Of a stretch of 64,000 nucleotides of DNA, positions 52,073 to 61,048 are shown in pieces; positions within the stretch are counted from its first letter, which is position 1, and every line of letters begins with the position of its first letter. Made by a program: the position numbers and the translations under genes. The DNA comes from Flavobacterium subsaxonicum WB 4.1-42 = DSM 21790. GTDB taxonomy: Bacteria > Bacteroidota > Bacteroidia > Flavobacteriales > Flavobacteriaceae. Under the pieces are notes generated by a model. That model was not told the DNA's origin, made no database searches, and worked only from the letters and a program-made list of their open reading frames with translations. The DNA is taken from assembly GCF_000422725.1 (NCBI RefSeq), contig NZ_KE383910.1, forward strand, positions 62,001 through 126,000. The letters are read 5' to 3'.

Positions 52073-53485
52073 TTAATACCCGTAATCGTCCTCAAATTTT
52101 AAAAGCACATATTTTTTGGCTTTAGCATCATAAAAGCCTAAAATATAGTAGCCGTTATAGGGTATAACCGTTTCTAACGATATATTCTTATTGCCGCCTA
52201 TAAACTGCCCAATATGGTCTATTGCAAGGCTTGTTTGCTGATAAGGCCGGTACTGAAAATTGTCATCAAAAAGGCTCTCAAAATAAACCGACTGCACATT
52301 CTCTGAATCAAACAATCCTAAACCGTCTCCGCCATAACCACCATTCATTACCACCGCCCCTGTTAGGGCTACCGCTAAAATAGCATCGCCGGTGCTAACA
52401 ACATTACGCAGCCCTCCCGCCACAACCATAAGGTCGTCGGGCGTTTGATACACGGTAATAGCCGGGCTGCCCTGAGCCGCTTTAGAAAGCCATTTTTTAG
52501 TGCTTTTAAATTCGGCGGCAGGCTTGTTGCCGGTTTGTATCAGTAAAGGCGAATTGGTAAACGTTAGCGTATCTTCTTTACCGGCCGTATAGCTGCGTAG
52601 CAGCCTTCCGGTGGCGAGGTCTTTAGCCGACATTACAATTTCATCATCGTTAAACTTGAGCTGATAGAGCTTTTGGTTAGCGTAAAAAGAATTGGATTTG
52701 CCCAACTGTTTTAACGTTGCCTGCGAAATGAGCCTTTCCTTTATTGCAAATGCCGTATCTATAGTAAACACTTGCGTAACAGCCGGATGATGGTCTAACG
52801 TAAGCACCATATTTTCTGGCGACACATATAGTTTTATCTTGCTGCCGGCAACCGGCAAGGCGTTAAAAGCATTGCTTTCTACTTTTTGGAACGAATAGTC
52901 GCGCAATAAATCGTTCAGCTTGGTTACGTCGTTTTCCGGATCGTAAAATTCAAAAGCCGAAAAGTCCAGCGTTTTTACCTGGTACTTGCCATCGTTAAAA
53001 ATATAGAGATGCAGTTTTTCGCCTTCTTTGGGCAGGGTAAGTATATAGTAGGAGTTATTTTCGCTAAAGGTGGTTAGCACCGTTTCTTCCTGTATGGGCA
53101 ACCGCATAGCGGTTGTAGCTACCGCCTTGGTTGCAAAATTAAAGCTAAGTGCCGTAATTTTGCTATAATCGTGGTTGGCCCAATATACCTGCGGGTTGCC
53201 ATCGGCATTAAAGCTGTAACCGGCCATAACCTCATACGCAGCATCGGGGCGGGGCGTGCTAATGCTGTCTTTATAAAACAGGGCACGGTTGTACTGCAAT
53301 GCCGTTAGCGTATTTTTATCGGAGGCAAAAACAACAAGCTGCCCGTTATTAGCCTCTTTAGCGGCAAGTGCCTCGTGGTGCGCCTTCGATTTTTTAAGGT
53401 CTAAATAGTGTGCAGATACCATTACCTGTGCCATAAGGCCGTTAAAGCATCCAACAACCAGCAATACGGTTAGTATCTTTTTCAT
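52073..53485 (-). CDS. Secreted hypothetical protein
   Basis: Using ATG at 53485 gives 470 residues with a signal peptide (MKKILTVLLVVGCFNGLMAQ). The rest alternates short strands and turns, perhaps a propeller-like fold, without known motifs. A hydrophobic stretch near residues 360-385 (STGDAILAVALTGAVVMNGG) is not clearly a membrane helix. There is no T9SS sorting tail that I can see, and I recognise no family. It is downstream of metG on the same strand but separated by a strong terminator. Confidence 0.6.
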   Translation of the reverse strand: MKKILTVLLVVGCFNGLMAQVMVSAHYLDLKKSKAHHEALAAKEANNGQLVVFASDKNTLTALQYNRALFYKDSISTPRPDAAYEVMAGYSFNADGNPQVYWANHDYSKITALSFNFATKAVATTAMRLPIQEETVLTTFSENNSYYILTLPKEGEKLHLYIFNDGKYQVKTLDFSAFEFYDPENDVTKLNDLLRDYSFQKVESNAFNALPVAGSKIKLYVSPENMVLTLDHHPAVTQVFTIDTAFAIKERLISQATLKQLGKSNSFYANQKLYQLKFNDDEIVMSAKDLATGRLLRSYTAGKEDTLTFTNSPLLIQTGNKPAAEFKSTKKWLSKAAQGSPAITVYQTPDDLMVVAGGLRNVVSTGDAILAVALTGAVVMNGGYGGDGLGLFDSENVQSVYFESLFDDNFQYRPYQQTSLAIDHIGQFIGGNKNISLETVIPYNGYYILGFYDAKAKKYVLLKFEDDYGY

Positions 53486-53546
53486 AGTAAAAGCTAAGTT
53501 ATTCAGTAAAGGTAACATTAGCAATTTTCAAGCCAGTTTATTGCAA

Positions 53547-53573
53547 CAAAAAAAGCCTCCGTTTCCGGAGGCT
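53547..53573 (-). terminator. Terminator of metG
   Basis: On the minus strand AGCCTCCG / CGGAGGCT closes on a GAAA tetraloop and is followed by seven T. Confidence 0.9.
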
Positions 53574-53639
53574 CAATATACTTGGCCGCTAAAGACCTTG
53601 TGACTTTAAAAACTTTGAGACTTTACGACTTTCGACCAA

Positions 53640-55775
53640 TTAACTAATAACCTCGCCATTATCTACGCCATCGGTATCCGGGTTTATAAAAACCAGTTTA
53701 CCATCAGGCTGCTGCGTCATCAGTATCATGCCCTGGCTTTCTACACCGCGCAGGTTGCGGGGCGCAAGGTTAACCAGTACAGTAACGCGCTTGCCTACAA
53801 TTTCCTCTGGGGTAAAACTCTCGGCAATACCGCTAACAATAGTGCGCACATCTATGCCGGTATCTACTTTAAGTACTAAAAGTTTGTTGGCTTTCGGCAT
53901 TTTAGAAGCCTCTATAATAGTACCCGTACGGATGTCCATTTTAGAGAAATCCTCGTACGTAATAAGATTTTTTTGCGGCTCCACAACTTTGTTATCGGCC
54001 TTGTTGGCAAGTTTAGTAGCTTCCAATTTTTCTACCTGTTTAATTATTTCTTCGTCTTCTATTTTAGCAAACAACAGTTCAGCCTGGCCAATCTGGTGGT
54101 TAGCCGGTATAAGGTTGGTTTTAATGGTAATATCGTTCCACCCCAGTTTGCGCTGGCTATCCCTTGCATCATTAAAGCTAAGGGTTTCGTCTACAATTCC
54201 TAAAACTGATACAGCTTCCGGCGCTTCGTCCATTTTAAGCATGCCTTTAAGTTTGGCCGCAGTAAACGGCAGGAAAGGCTCCGATAACACCGCAAGCGCA
54301 GCAGCAATTTGCAGGGCCACATACATCTGGGTCTTAACCCTCTCCGGGTTATCTTTTATAACCTTCCACGGCTCTTCATCGGCCAGGTATTTGTTACCAA
54401 GACGGGCCAGGTTCATAAGTTCTACAAGAGCCTCCCTAAAACGGTAGCGCTCAATAGAACTGGCAATAACGGCCGGATAAGCGCGCATTTCGGTAAGGGT
54501 AGCCTCGTCAACATCGCTAAAATCGTTAGGCTGCGGCACTACGCCCTCATAATATTTATTGGTAAGCACCACAACACGGTTAATAAAGTTACCAAAAATG
54601 GCAACAAGCTCGTTGTTGTTGCGTGCCTGGAAATCTTTCCATGTAAAATCGTTGTCTTTAGTTTCTGGAGCGTTGCTTGTAAGCGCATAACGCAATACAT
54701 CCTGCTGGCCGGGAAAATCTAACAGGTACTCGTGCAGCCAGACTGCCCAGTTTTTAGAGGTAGACAGCTTGTTGCCCTCTAAGTTTAAAAACTCATTTGC
54801 CGGAACATTATCGGGCATAATGTAGCTGCCCTCTGCCTTAAGCATGGCCGGGAAAATAATGCAATGGAATACAATATTATCTTTACCAATAAAGTGTACC
54901 AGCTTGGTATCTTCGCTTTTCCAGTACGGCTCCCAGTCTTTACCCTCGCGGGCAGCCCACTCTTTGGTAGACGATATGTAGCCAATAGGCGCATCAAACC
55001 AAACGTAAAGCACTTTACCTTCGGCACCCTCTACAGGCACAGGTATACCCCAGTCAAGGTCGCGGGTAACGGCGCGGGGTTTAAGCCCATCATCCAGCCA
55101 CGATTTAACCTGGCCAAAAACGTTAGGCTTCCAGTCACTTTTATGGCCTTCCAATATCCACTCCCTTAAAAAAGTATCGTATTGGTCTAAAGGCAAAAAC
55201 CAGTGTTTGGTAGACCTTAATATGGGTGTAGTACCGGTAATGGTAGATTTAGGGTTTATAAGATCTGTAGCATTAAGCGATGAACCGCAGCGCTCGCACT
55301 GGTCGCCATAGGCCTCTTCGTTACCACATTTAGGGCAGGTGCCAATAACAAAACGGTCGGCCAAAAACTGGTCGGCTTTTTCGTCATACAGCTGCTCTGT
55401 AACCTCTTCTATAAACTGGCCGGCATCATACAGCTTCTTAAAAAACTCCGAAGCCGTATCGTGGTGTACCTTAGCCGATGTACGCGAATAGTTATCGAAA
55501 GAAATACCAAAATCTGTAAAGCTTTGCTTAATAATAGCGTGGTATTTATCTATAACCTGCTGTGGTGTAATACCTTCTTTTTTAGCTTTCATAGATATGG
55601 CAACGCCATGCTCGTCGCTTCCGCAGATAAACGCCACATCGCGGCCCTGAAGCCTAAGGTAGCGTGAGTAAATATCTCCGGGAACGTAAACGCCGGCAAG
55701 GTGGCCAATATGTATTGGGCCGTTAGTATAGGGCAATGCAGCAGTAACAGTATATCTTTTTGGATCTTGTAACAT
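53640..55775 (-). CDS. metG: Methionine-tRNA ligase
   Basis: The frame opens at 55784, but I prefer the ATG at 55775 (711 residues), which starts just before the conserved YTVTAALPYTNGPIHIGHLA. Counting from the first ATG, the HIGH motif is at 25-28, a four-cysteine zinc knuckle (150, 153, 163, 166) follows, and KLSTSK is at 339-344. A C-terminal EMAP-II-like tRNA-binding domain (about 610-714) is fused. This is the long form typical of Bacteroidota. It charges tRNA-Met. Confidence 0.96.
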   Translation of the reverse strand: MLQDPKRYTVTAALPYTNGPIHIGHLAGVYVPGDIYSRYLRLQGRDVAFICGSDEHGVAISMKAKKEGITPQQVIDKYHAIIKQSFTDFGISFDNYSRTSAKVHHDTASEFFKKLYDAGQFIEEVTEQLYDEKADQFLADRFVIGTCPKCGNEEAYGDQCERCGSSLNATDLINPKSTITGTTPILRSTKHWFLPLDQYDTFLREWILEGHKSDWKPNVFGQVKSWLDDGLKPRAVTRDLDWGIPVPVEGAEGKVLYVWFDAPIGYISSTKEWAAREGKDWEPYWKSEDTKLVHFIGKDNIVFHCIIFPAMLKAEGSYIMPDNVPANEFLNLEGNKLSTSKNWAVWLHEYLLDFPGQQDVLRYALTSNAPETKDNDFTWKDFQARNNNELVAIFGNFINRVVVLTNKYYEGVVPQPNDFSDVDEATLTEMRAYPAVIASSIERYRFREALVELMNLARLGNKYLADEEPWKVIKDNPERVKTQMYVALQIAAALAVLSEPFLPFTAAKLKGMLKMDEAPEAVSVLGIVDETLSFNDARDSQRKLGWNDITIKTNLIPANHQIGQAELLFAKIEDEEIIKQVEKLEATKLANKADNKVVEPQKNLITYEDFSKMDIRTGTIIEASKMPKANKLLVLKVDTGIDVRTIVSGIAESFTPEEIVGKRVTVLVNLAPRNLRGVESQGMILMTQQPDGKLVFINPDTDGVDNGEVIS

Positions 55776-55797
55776 CGGGTACATTTAAATTTAAATG

Positions 55798-55805
55798 CAA
55801 AAATA
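55798..55805 (-). promoter_or_regulatory. -7 box for metG
   Basis: CAAAAATA reads TATTTTTG on the minus strand, 22 bases before the preferred metG ATG. Confidence 0.45.
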
Positions 55806-56040
55806 CGAAATTATTGCGTAAAGTGTAGTGTGAGATAAAGGGTGATGAATTGGAATTTGATATCGTTGATAACCTTTCGGATAGTCCTCACCCCCAACCT
55901 CGTGGAGAGAAGCTGTGGGCGAGTCCCCAAGGTTTAAACTATCTTCCCCACAAGTTAATTCTTCTTCCCAAATTTTTTAAAGGATTATTAAATTAATAAC
56001 AGTATACGTTAAAACATAACATCTTTAATTTTATAATATT

Positions 56041-56048
56041 TATTTTTG
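56041..56048 (+). promoter_or_regulatory. -7 box of the kai operon
   Basis: TATTTTTG matches TAnnTTTG, 10 bases before the kaiC ATG at 56059. No clear -33 box is visible. The short leader means little room for post-transcriptional control. Confidence 0.45.
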
Positions 56049-56058
56049 AGGCTAATAA

Positions 56059-57771
56059 ATGAGACGAAACGTGCAAGAGACCTCCAACACACACACACCC
56101 AACAATTTTATATTTCCTAAAACCCCTACCGGAGTAGAAGGATTGGACGAGATTACCGAAGGTGGTTTCCCTAAAGGGCGCCCTACCCTTATTTGTGGTG
56201 GCCCCGGCTGTGGCAAAACGCTGCTGTCTATGCAGTTTTTAATTAAAGGCATTACCGATTTTGATGAGCCGGGCGTATTTATGTCGTTCGAGGAGCCAAC
56301 TGCCGACCTGTCGTTAAACGTTAAGTCGCTTGGTTTTGACTTAGAACAGCTTAAAGCTGATAAAAAACTGGTGGTAGACTATGTGCGTGTAGAACGATCT
56401 GAAATTGAAGAAGCCGGCGAATACGACCTTGATGGGCTATTTATCCGCCTGGGCTATGCCATAGATACTATAAATGCCAAGAGAGTGGTACTTGATACAC
56501 TCGAAGCGCTATTTTCTGGCCTTGATAATCAGGGAATACTGCGTGCAGAATTGCGCAGGCTTTTCCATTGGCTGAAAGAAAAAGGCGTTACAGCTATTAT
56601 TACCGGCGAGCGTGGCGAAAGTACCCTAACCCGCCAGGGGCTTGAAGAATATGTGTCTGACTGTGTTATTTTATTAGACCACCGTGTTATAGAGCAGGTT
56701 AGCACCCGCAGGCTGCGCATTGTAAAATACAGGGGCTCTACCCACGGCACTAACGAGTACCCTTTTCTTATAGACGAAGACGGTATCTCTGTACTGCCAA
56801 TAACATCGCTTAAGCTGGATAACGAAGTATCGAGCGATATTGTTTCTCCCGGCATACCCGGATTAAACGATATGTTTAATGGTGGCGGCTTTTACAGGGG
56901 CAGCAGCATATTGGTATCGGGCACGGCAGGTACAGCCAAAACTACGGTTGCCTGTTACTTTGCCCACGAGCAGTGCCTTAAAAAAGAACGCACCGTATAT
57001 TTTGCTTTCGAAGAATCTCCACAACAACTGGTGCGCAACATGCGCTCTATTAGCATAGATTTAGAGCCGCATATTAAAGATGGCTATTTGCAAATACATT
57101 CATCCCGCCCATCGCTAAACGGGCTGGAGCTGCATTTGCTTACGCTTCGCAAAATAATAAAAGAGTTTAAACCCACCACGGTTATTATAGACCCTATTAG
57201 CAACCTTATTAATGTTGGCAGCGAGCAGGAAGTGCGCTCTATGCTGGTACGTTTAATAGATATGCTTAAGGTTAACAATATTACTGCCCTGTTTACATCG
57301 TTAAACAAGCAAACAGAAAACTTTAGACCAGACCTTGCTGAAGAATCGGTATCATCCTTAGTAGACACCTGGATAACCGTGCGCGATATGGAAGGCCTGG
57401 GCGAACGCAACCGTGGCATTTATATTGTAAAATCGCGCGGCATGGGCCACTCTAACCAGGTTAGGGAGTTTATAATTACCGCAAAGGGTATAGAATTGCT
57501 GGATATAGAACTGGGGCCTAACGGCATATTAACCGGTGCAGCAAGGCAAAGCAACGAGCTGCAACGTAAGATGGACGAAATGAAGCTGGAAAGAGAACTA
57601 AGCCGCAAAGACCGCGAAATTGCACGTAAGCGCAAAGTGCTGGAGGCAAATATAGAGGCGCTTAGAAATGAGTTCGAATCGGCTGAAGAAGAGCTTAGCC
57701 TTTTAAGGGCTACCGAAGAACTGCAGGAACAACTTGCCGGAGAGAATAATAAATCTATTAAAAAAGACTAA
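56059..57771 (+). CDS. kaiC: KaiC-family clock ATPase/autokinase
   Basis: This 570-residue protein has two RecA-like domains. CI has Walker A GGPGCGKT (47-54) and catalytic Glu pair 78-79; CII has GTAGTAKT (288-295) and Glu pair 318-319. In S. elongatus KaiC the phosphosites are Ser431/Thr432; here the aligned positions are Ser432/Ser433 in ESVSSLVDT, so autophosphorylation is plausible. After residue 497 a charged tail of about 70 residues, probably coiled coil, replaces the short KaiA-binding tail. No kaiA is nearby. It is the first gene of a five-gene operon with two kaiB genes, a kinase and a response regulator. The similar tail of Rhodobacter sphaeroides KaiC joins two hexamers. Confidence 0.94.
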   Translation: MRRNVQETSNTHTPNNFIFPKTPTGVEGLDEITEGGFPKGRPTLICGGPGCGKTLLSMQFLIKGITDFDEPGVFMSFEEPTADLSLNVKSLGFDLEQLKADKKLVVDYVRVERSEIEEAGEYDLDGLFIRLGYAIDTINAKRVVLDTLEALFSGLDNQGILRAELRRLFHWLKEKGVTAIITGERGESTLTRQGLEEYVSDCVILLDHRVIEQVSTRRLRIVKYRGSTHGTNEYPFLIDEDGISVLPITSLKLDNEVSSDIVSPGIPGLNDMFNGGGFYRGSSILVSGTAGTAKTTVACYFAHEQCLKKERTVYFAFEESPQQLVRNMRSISIDLEPHIKDGYLQIHSSRPSLNGLELHLLTLRKIIKEFKPTTVIIDPISNLINVGSEQEVRSMLVRLIDMLKVNNITALFTSLNKQTENFRPDLAEESVSSLVDTWITVRDMEGLGERNRGIYIVKSRGMGHSNQVREFIITAKGIELLDIELGPNGILTGAARQSNELQRKMDEMKLERELSRKDREIARKRKVLEANIEALRNEFESAEEELSLLRATEELQEQLAGENNKSIKKD

Positions 57772-58050
57772 ATGGCAGAATGGCAATTGTTGTTATATAT
57801 AGCAGGGCAAACCCCAAAATCTATAAAAGCACTTAGCAATATTAAAAAATATGCCGAGGAGCACCTAACCGGCAAATACAGCATAGAGATTATAGATTTG
57901 CTTAAAAACCCCCAACTGGCAGAGGGCGACCAGATATTGGCCGTACCCACGCTGGTACGCAAATTTCCGGAGCCTATGCGTAAAATAATAGGAGACCTCT
58001 CTAACGAAGAGCGTGTTCTTGTGGGTTTAAATATTAAACCCGGAAACTAA
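57772..58050 (+). CDS. kaiB: KaiB (canonical copy)
   Basis: This 92-residue protein follows kaiC with no gap: the TAA ends at 57771 and the ATG is 57772. It closely follows cyanobacterial KaiB, with YIAGQTPKSIKAL, the DLLKNPQLAEGDQILAVPTL block and RKIIGDLSNEERVLVGLN. The fold-switching region (about 50-90) keeps the conserved Gly in VGLN, with Asn where cyanobacteria have Asp. KaiB binds phosphorylated KaiC after changing to a thioredoxin-like fold. I expect it to bind the KaiC encoded next to it. Confidence 0.94.
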   Translation: MAEWQLLLYIAGQTPKSIKALSNIKKYAEEHLTGKYSIEIIDLLKNPQLAEGDQILAVPTLVRKFPEPMRKIIGDLSNEERVLVGLNIKPGN

Positions 58051-58055
58051 CCACA

Positions 58056-58358
58056 GTGCAAAACACCAACACCCATACAGAAGATACAGAGGAGCATAAG
58101 TTTTTACTTTTTGTTTCGGGTATGTCTGTAAAATCAGGCCGGGCCATAGAAAATCTTCGCAAAATTTGCGATGAGCATCTTGCCGGAAAATTTAACCTGG
58201 AAATTATAGATATTGCCCGCCATAAAGAAGAGGCCGTGCACCACCAGATTATTGCCATACCTACTTTGATAAAATTGCAGCCGGGCGTACAGAAAATTAT
58301 TCTGGGCGACCTTTCTGATACTCAAAAAGTATTGCGTATCTTAGAACTCAATCAATAA
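58056..58358 (+). CDS. kaiB: KaiB-family protein (divergent second copy)
   Basis: The start is GTG at 58056, 5 bases after the first kaiB; the product has 100 residues. It has a 13-residue acidic N-terminal extension before KFLLFVSGMSVKSGRAIENL. The middle (LEIIDIARHKEEAVHHQIIAIPTLIK) replaces the KNPQLAE block with a charged, His-containing one. At the C-terminus, LGDLSDTQKVLRILELNQ lacks the Gly of the canonical VGLN turn. This second KaiB is thus altered mainly in the fold-switching part and may be a fixed-fold variant that signals to the kinase. That role is inference. Confidence 0.88.
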   Translation: MQNTNTHTEDTEEHKFLLFVSGMSVKSGRAIENLRKICDEHLAGKFNLEIIDIARHKEEAVHHQIIAIPTLIKLQPGVQKIILGDLSDTQKVLRILELNQ

Positions 58359-58362
58359 GAGC

Positions 58363-59601
58363 TTGGAGAATAAAGACGCATACATAGAACAATTATTATC
58401 TGAAATTGAAGGCCTAAAAAACCGGCTTTACGAGGCCGATAGTATTATTAATGCCATTAAAGAAGGGGCCGTAGACGCCCTGGTACTGCATGACGAGGGT
58501 GTACCGCAAATTTATACGCTGGAAAGTGCTGATTATACGTACCGCATTCTCATAGAAAAATTTAGCGAAGGCGCCCTGAGCATTACTCCGGATGGGCTTA
58601 TTTTATACTGCAACGATTATTTTTCGCAACTGGCCAACATACCCAGCGAGCGCATTACAGGCTCGTATCTAAAATCGTATTTTGACGACCACGGCGTATT
58701 TACCGACCTTATTGAAGATGCCTTAAAAGGCACTACAAAACGCGAGGTGCTGCTAAATGTAAAGGGCAGGCGGTTTCCGGTAAATATATCATTTACCAGT
58801 TTAGCTCCTACTGTAGATGCTATCGGCGTAGTTATAACCGACCTGACCGAAAAGAAACAACACGAAGAAGCCCTGCTTAAAAACCAGCAGCAACTGGAAC
58901 TTAAAATAAACGAGCTTAACGCCACCAACACCAGCCTGGAGCAGTTTATACACGTAATATCGCACGACCTTAAAGAGCCGCTGCGCAAAATACTAATGTA
59001 TACTGCCCGTTTAGACACCTCCGGCTATACGGCCGAAAATAATCCGGTTGGGGTAATTCGCTCCTCTGCCGTAAGGCTAAACTCGTTGGTGGATGATTTG
59101 GTTAAGTATGCTTTTAGCTCTGTTAAAGACGACATGGCCGATATAGACCTTAATAAGGTACTTAACGAAGTTAAAGACGACCTCGAGATAATTATAACCG
59201 AGAATAATGCAACAATTACGTTATTAGACCTGCCCGTTATTACCGGTACCAAAGTACAAATGCGCCAGGTGTTTAGCAATCTGATAGCTAATGCTATTAA
59301 ATACAGTAAAAAAGAAGTTGCGCCCCAAATTACCATTGGGTATGATATAGCCACAGAGGCCGATAAATTTTACTACCGGGTTTATGTGCAAGACAACGGC
59401 ATTGGTATGGATAAAGCCCATTTAAACAAAATATTTACTATCTTTCAGCGATTGCACCTGCGCAACGAATATTCCGGTAACGGCATAGGGCTTGCCATCT
59501 GCAAAAAAATAATGGAAAACCATACCGGCCGCATAGAGGTAGCGAGCATACCGGGTAGTGGCAGTACTTTTAGCTTGTTTTTCCCAATCAATAATTTATA
59601 A
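58363..59601 (+). CDS. PAS-domain histidine kinase, cytoplasmic
   Basis: A TTG start at 58363, 4 bases after the second kaiB, gives 412 residues with no membrane helix. In order: a short coiled coil (about 5-30), a PAS domain (about 58-160), a second coiled coil (165-195), and HisKA with phospho-His201 in HVISHDLKEPLRK. The ATPase domain follows with NLIANAIKYSK, DNGIGMD and GNGIGLAICKKIM. It is of the phytochrome/Cph1-like HWE-free type. Its place after kaiB suggests it senses the KaiBC state, as SasA does through a KaiB-like domain, but it has no such domain. Its stop shares one base with the next ATG. Confidence 0.93.
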   Translation: MENKDAYIEQLLSEIEGLKNRLYEADSIINAIKEGAVDALVLHDEGVPQIYTLESADYTYRILIEKFSEGALSITPDGLILYCNDYFSQLANIPSERITGSYLKSYFDDHGVFTDLIEDALKGTTKREVLLNVKGRRFPVNISFTSLAPTVDAIGVVITDLTEKKQHEEALLKNQQQLELKINELNATNTSLEQFIHVISHDLKEPLRKILMYTARLDTSGYTAENNPVGVIRSSAVRLNSLVDDLVKYAFSSVKDDMADIDLNKVLNEVKDDLEIIITENNATITLLDLPVITGTKVQMRQVFSNLIANAIKYSKKEVAPQITIGYDIATEADKFYYRVYVQDNGIGMDKAHLNKIFTIFQRLHLRNEYSGNGIGLAICKKIMENHTGRIEVASIPGSGSTFSLFFPINNL

Positions 59602-60008
59602 TGACAGAAGTAAAAACATTTCATATTGTTATTGCCGAAGATGATTTTGATGATGCCGATATTGTGCAGCAAAGTTTTGAGAGCAATGGCAATTTTGCAA
59701 AAATAGAGCTGGTTAAAAACGGGCAGGAACTGCTTGACCTGTTGCGAAGCTGTACCGATTGCCCCGATGTAATTTTAACCGACATTAATATGCCTATAAT
59801 GAATGGCATAGAGGCGCTTAAAGAACTTTACAACGACCCGCAGCTTAAGCCCATACCGTGTTTTGTATATTCTACAAGCATTAACCCTACTTACGAGGCG
59901 CAGTGTAAAGAACTGGGCGTTAAAGGCTTTCTTATAAAACCATATTCTTTTGAAGAGTTTGATAATATACCCAACCGCATAGTAGAGGTATTATCTGCCG
60001 AAGAATAA
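59601..60008 (+). CDS. Single-domain response regulator (Rcp1-like)
   Basis: The protein has 135 residues: one receiver domain and no output domain. The acidic pair EDD is at 13-15, phospho-acceptor Asp61 is in VILTDINMP, Ser/Thr lies in VYSTSIN and Lys in GFLIKPYSFEEF. Such stand-alone receivers partner with PAS or phytochrome kinases and pass phosphate on or alter motility or gene expression through other proteins. Its ATG overlaps the kinase stop by one base, so it is the last gene of the kai operon. The output target is not in this window. Confidence 0.94.
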   Translation: MTEVKTFHIVIAEDDFDDADIVQQSFESNGNFAKIELVKNGQELLDLLRSCTDCPDVILTDINMPIMNGIEALKELYNDPQLKPIPCFVYSTSINPTYEAQCKELGVKGFLIKPYSFEEFDNIPNRIVEVLSAEE

Positions 60009-60038
60009 TTTTATAGCGAATGCACTATTAAATTTTTT

Positions 60039-60046
60039 AGATTTGT
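60039..60046 (+). promoter_or_regulatory. -7 box separating the kai operon from the LD-carboxypeptidase gene
   Basis: TAGATTTG matches TAnnTTTG, 21 bases before the ATG at 60068. Confidence 0.45.
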
Positions 60047-60067
60047 TGTAATAGAAAAAGGCAATCA

Positions 60068-61048
60068 ATGCAAAGGAAAACCATTATTAAAAACATACTG
60101 TTCTTACTTATAGCCTTACATTTTACAACCTTACTGCAAGCACAAAACACAATGAAAATTCCGCCGTACCTTACCAAAGGAGATACTGTTGGCATACTTG
60201 CCACGGCCCGAAAAATAGACAAAGCAACCATAGAGCCTGCCATAAAGCTTTTAAAAAGCTGGGGATTAAACGTTGTGGTTGGCAAAACGGTAGGGTTGGA
60301 TAACAACCAGTTGGCCGGACAGGACTGGCAGCGTGCTACCGATTTTCAGGATATGCTGGATAACCCCACCATAAGCGCCATTTGGTGCGCTAAAGGCGGT
60401 TACGGCACCGTACGCATGATAGACCGTATAGATTTTACAAAATTCAAAAAAAAACCAAAATGGTTTATTGGCTTTAGCGATGCCACCGTGCTGCACAGCC
60501 ACATAAATAATATGGATATTGCAACTCTGCACGGCATTATGGCCATAAGCGTTGCCCATGCCACACCAGATGCTGTAGAAACGTTTAGAAAATCGTTATT
60601 TGGCGAAAAGCTGGCCTATAGCATACCGGTACATAAATTCAACAAAACGGGTACCGCTACCGGCGAACTTGTTGGGGGTAATTTATCAGTACTATACAGT
60701 ATAGTAGGGTCGAGGTCGGAAGTTGACTATAAAGGCAAGATACTCTTTATAGAAGATTTAGATGAGTACCTGTACCACATAGACCGCATGATGATGAATT
60801 TGGAACGCAACGGCTATTTTAAAAATGTAAAGGGTATAATTATTGGCGGCATGACCAAAATGCGCGATAACGATATTCCGTGGGGGCATGATGCCTTAGA
60901 AATTATACAGGATATTACTAAAGAATACAAAATACCCATTTGCTTTAATTTCCCCGCTGGGCATATTACAGACAACCGTGCCCTTGTTTTTGGCAAAGAA
61001 ATTACAATGGATGTTAGCGCCACCGGCACCAAAATTACTTTTGAGTAA
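60068..61048 (+). CDS. LD-carboxypeptidase (peptidase family S66)
   Basis: The protein has 326 residues with a signal peptide (about 26 residues, ending LLQAQ), so it is probably periplasmic. Family S66 cuts the L-Lys/DAP-D-Ala bond of peptidoglycan tetrapeptides in cell-wall recycling. The catalytic triad fits: Ser137 in GFSDAT, Glu229 in FIEDLDEYLYHIDRM and His299 in FNFPAGHITDN. The usual LdcA is cytoplasmic, so the signal peptide is of note. Its TAA shares one base with the ATG of the YraN gene. Confidence 0.92.
   Translation: MQRKTIIKNILFLLIALHFTTLLQAQNTMKIPPYLTKGDTVGILATARKIDKATIEPAIKLLKSWGLNVVVGKTVGLDNNQLAGQDWQRATDFQDMLDNPTISAIWCAKGGYGTVRMIDRIDFTKFKKKPKWFIGFSDATVLHSHINNMDIATLHGIMAISVAHATPDAVETFRKSLFGEKLAYSIPVHKFNKTGTATGELVGGNLSVLYSIVGSRSEVDYKGKILFIEDLDEYLYHIDRMMMNLERNGYFKNVKGIIIGGMTKMRDNDIPWGHDALEIIQDITKEYKIPICFNFPAGHITDNRALVFGKEITMDVSATGTKITFE

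Noticed and set aside
56059..60008. A hidden kaiA gene in or next to the operon
   Set aside because: All gaps are 0-5 bases, and neither metG upstream nor the LD-carboxypeptidase downstream resembles KaiA.
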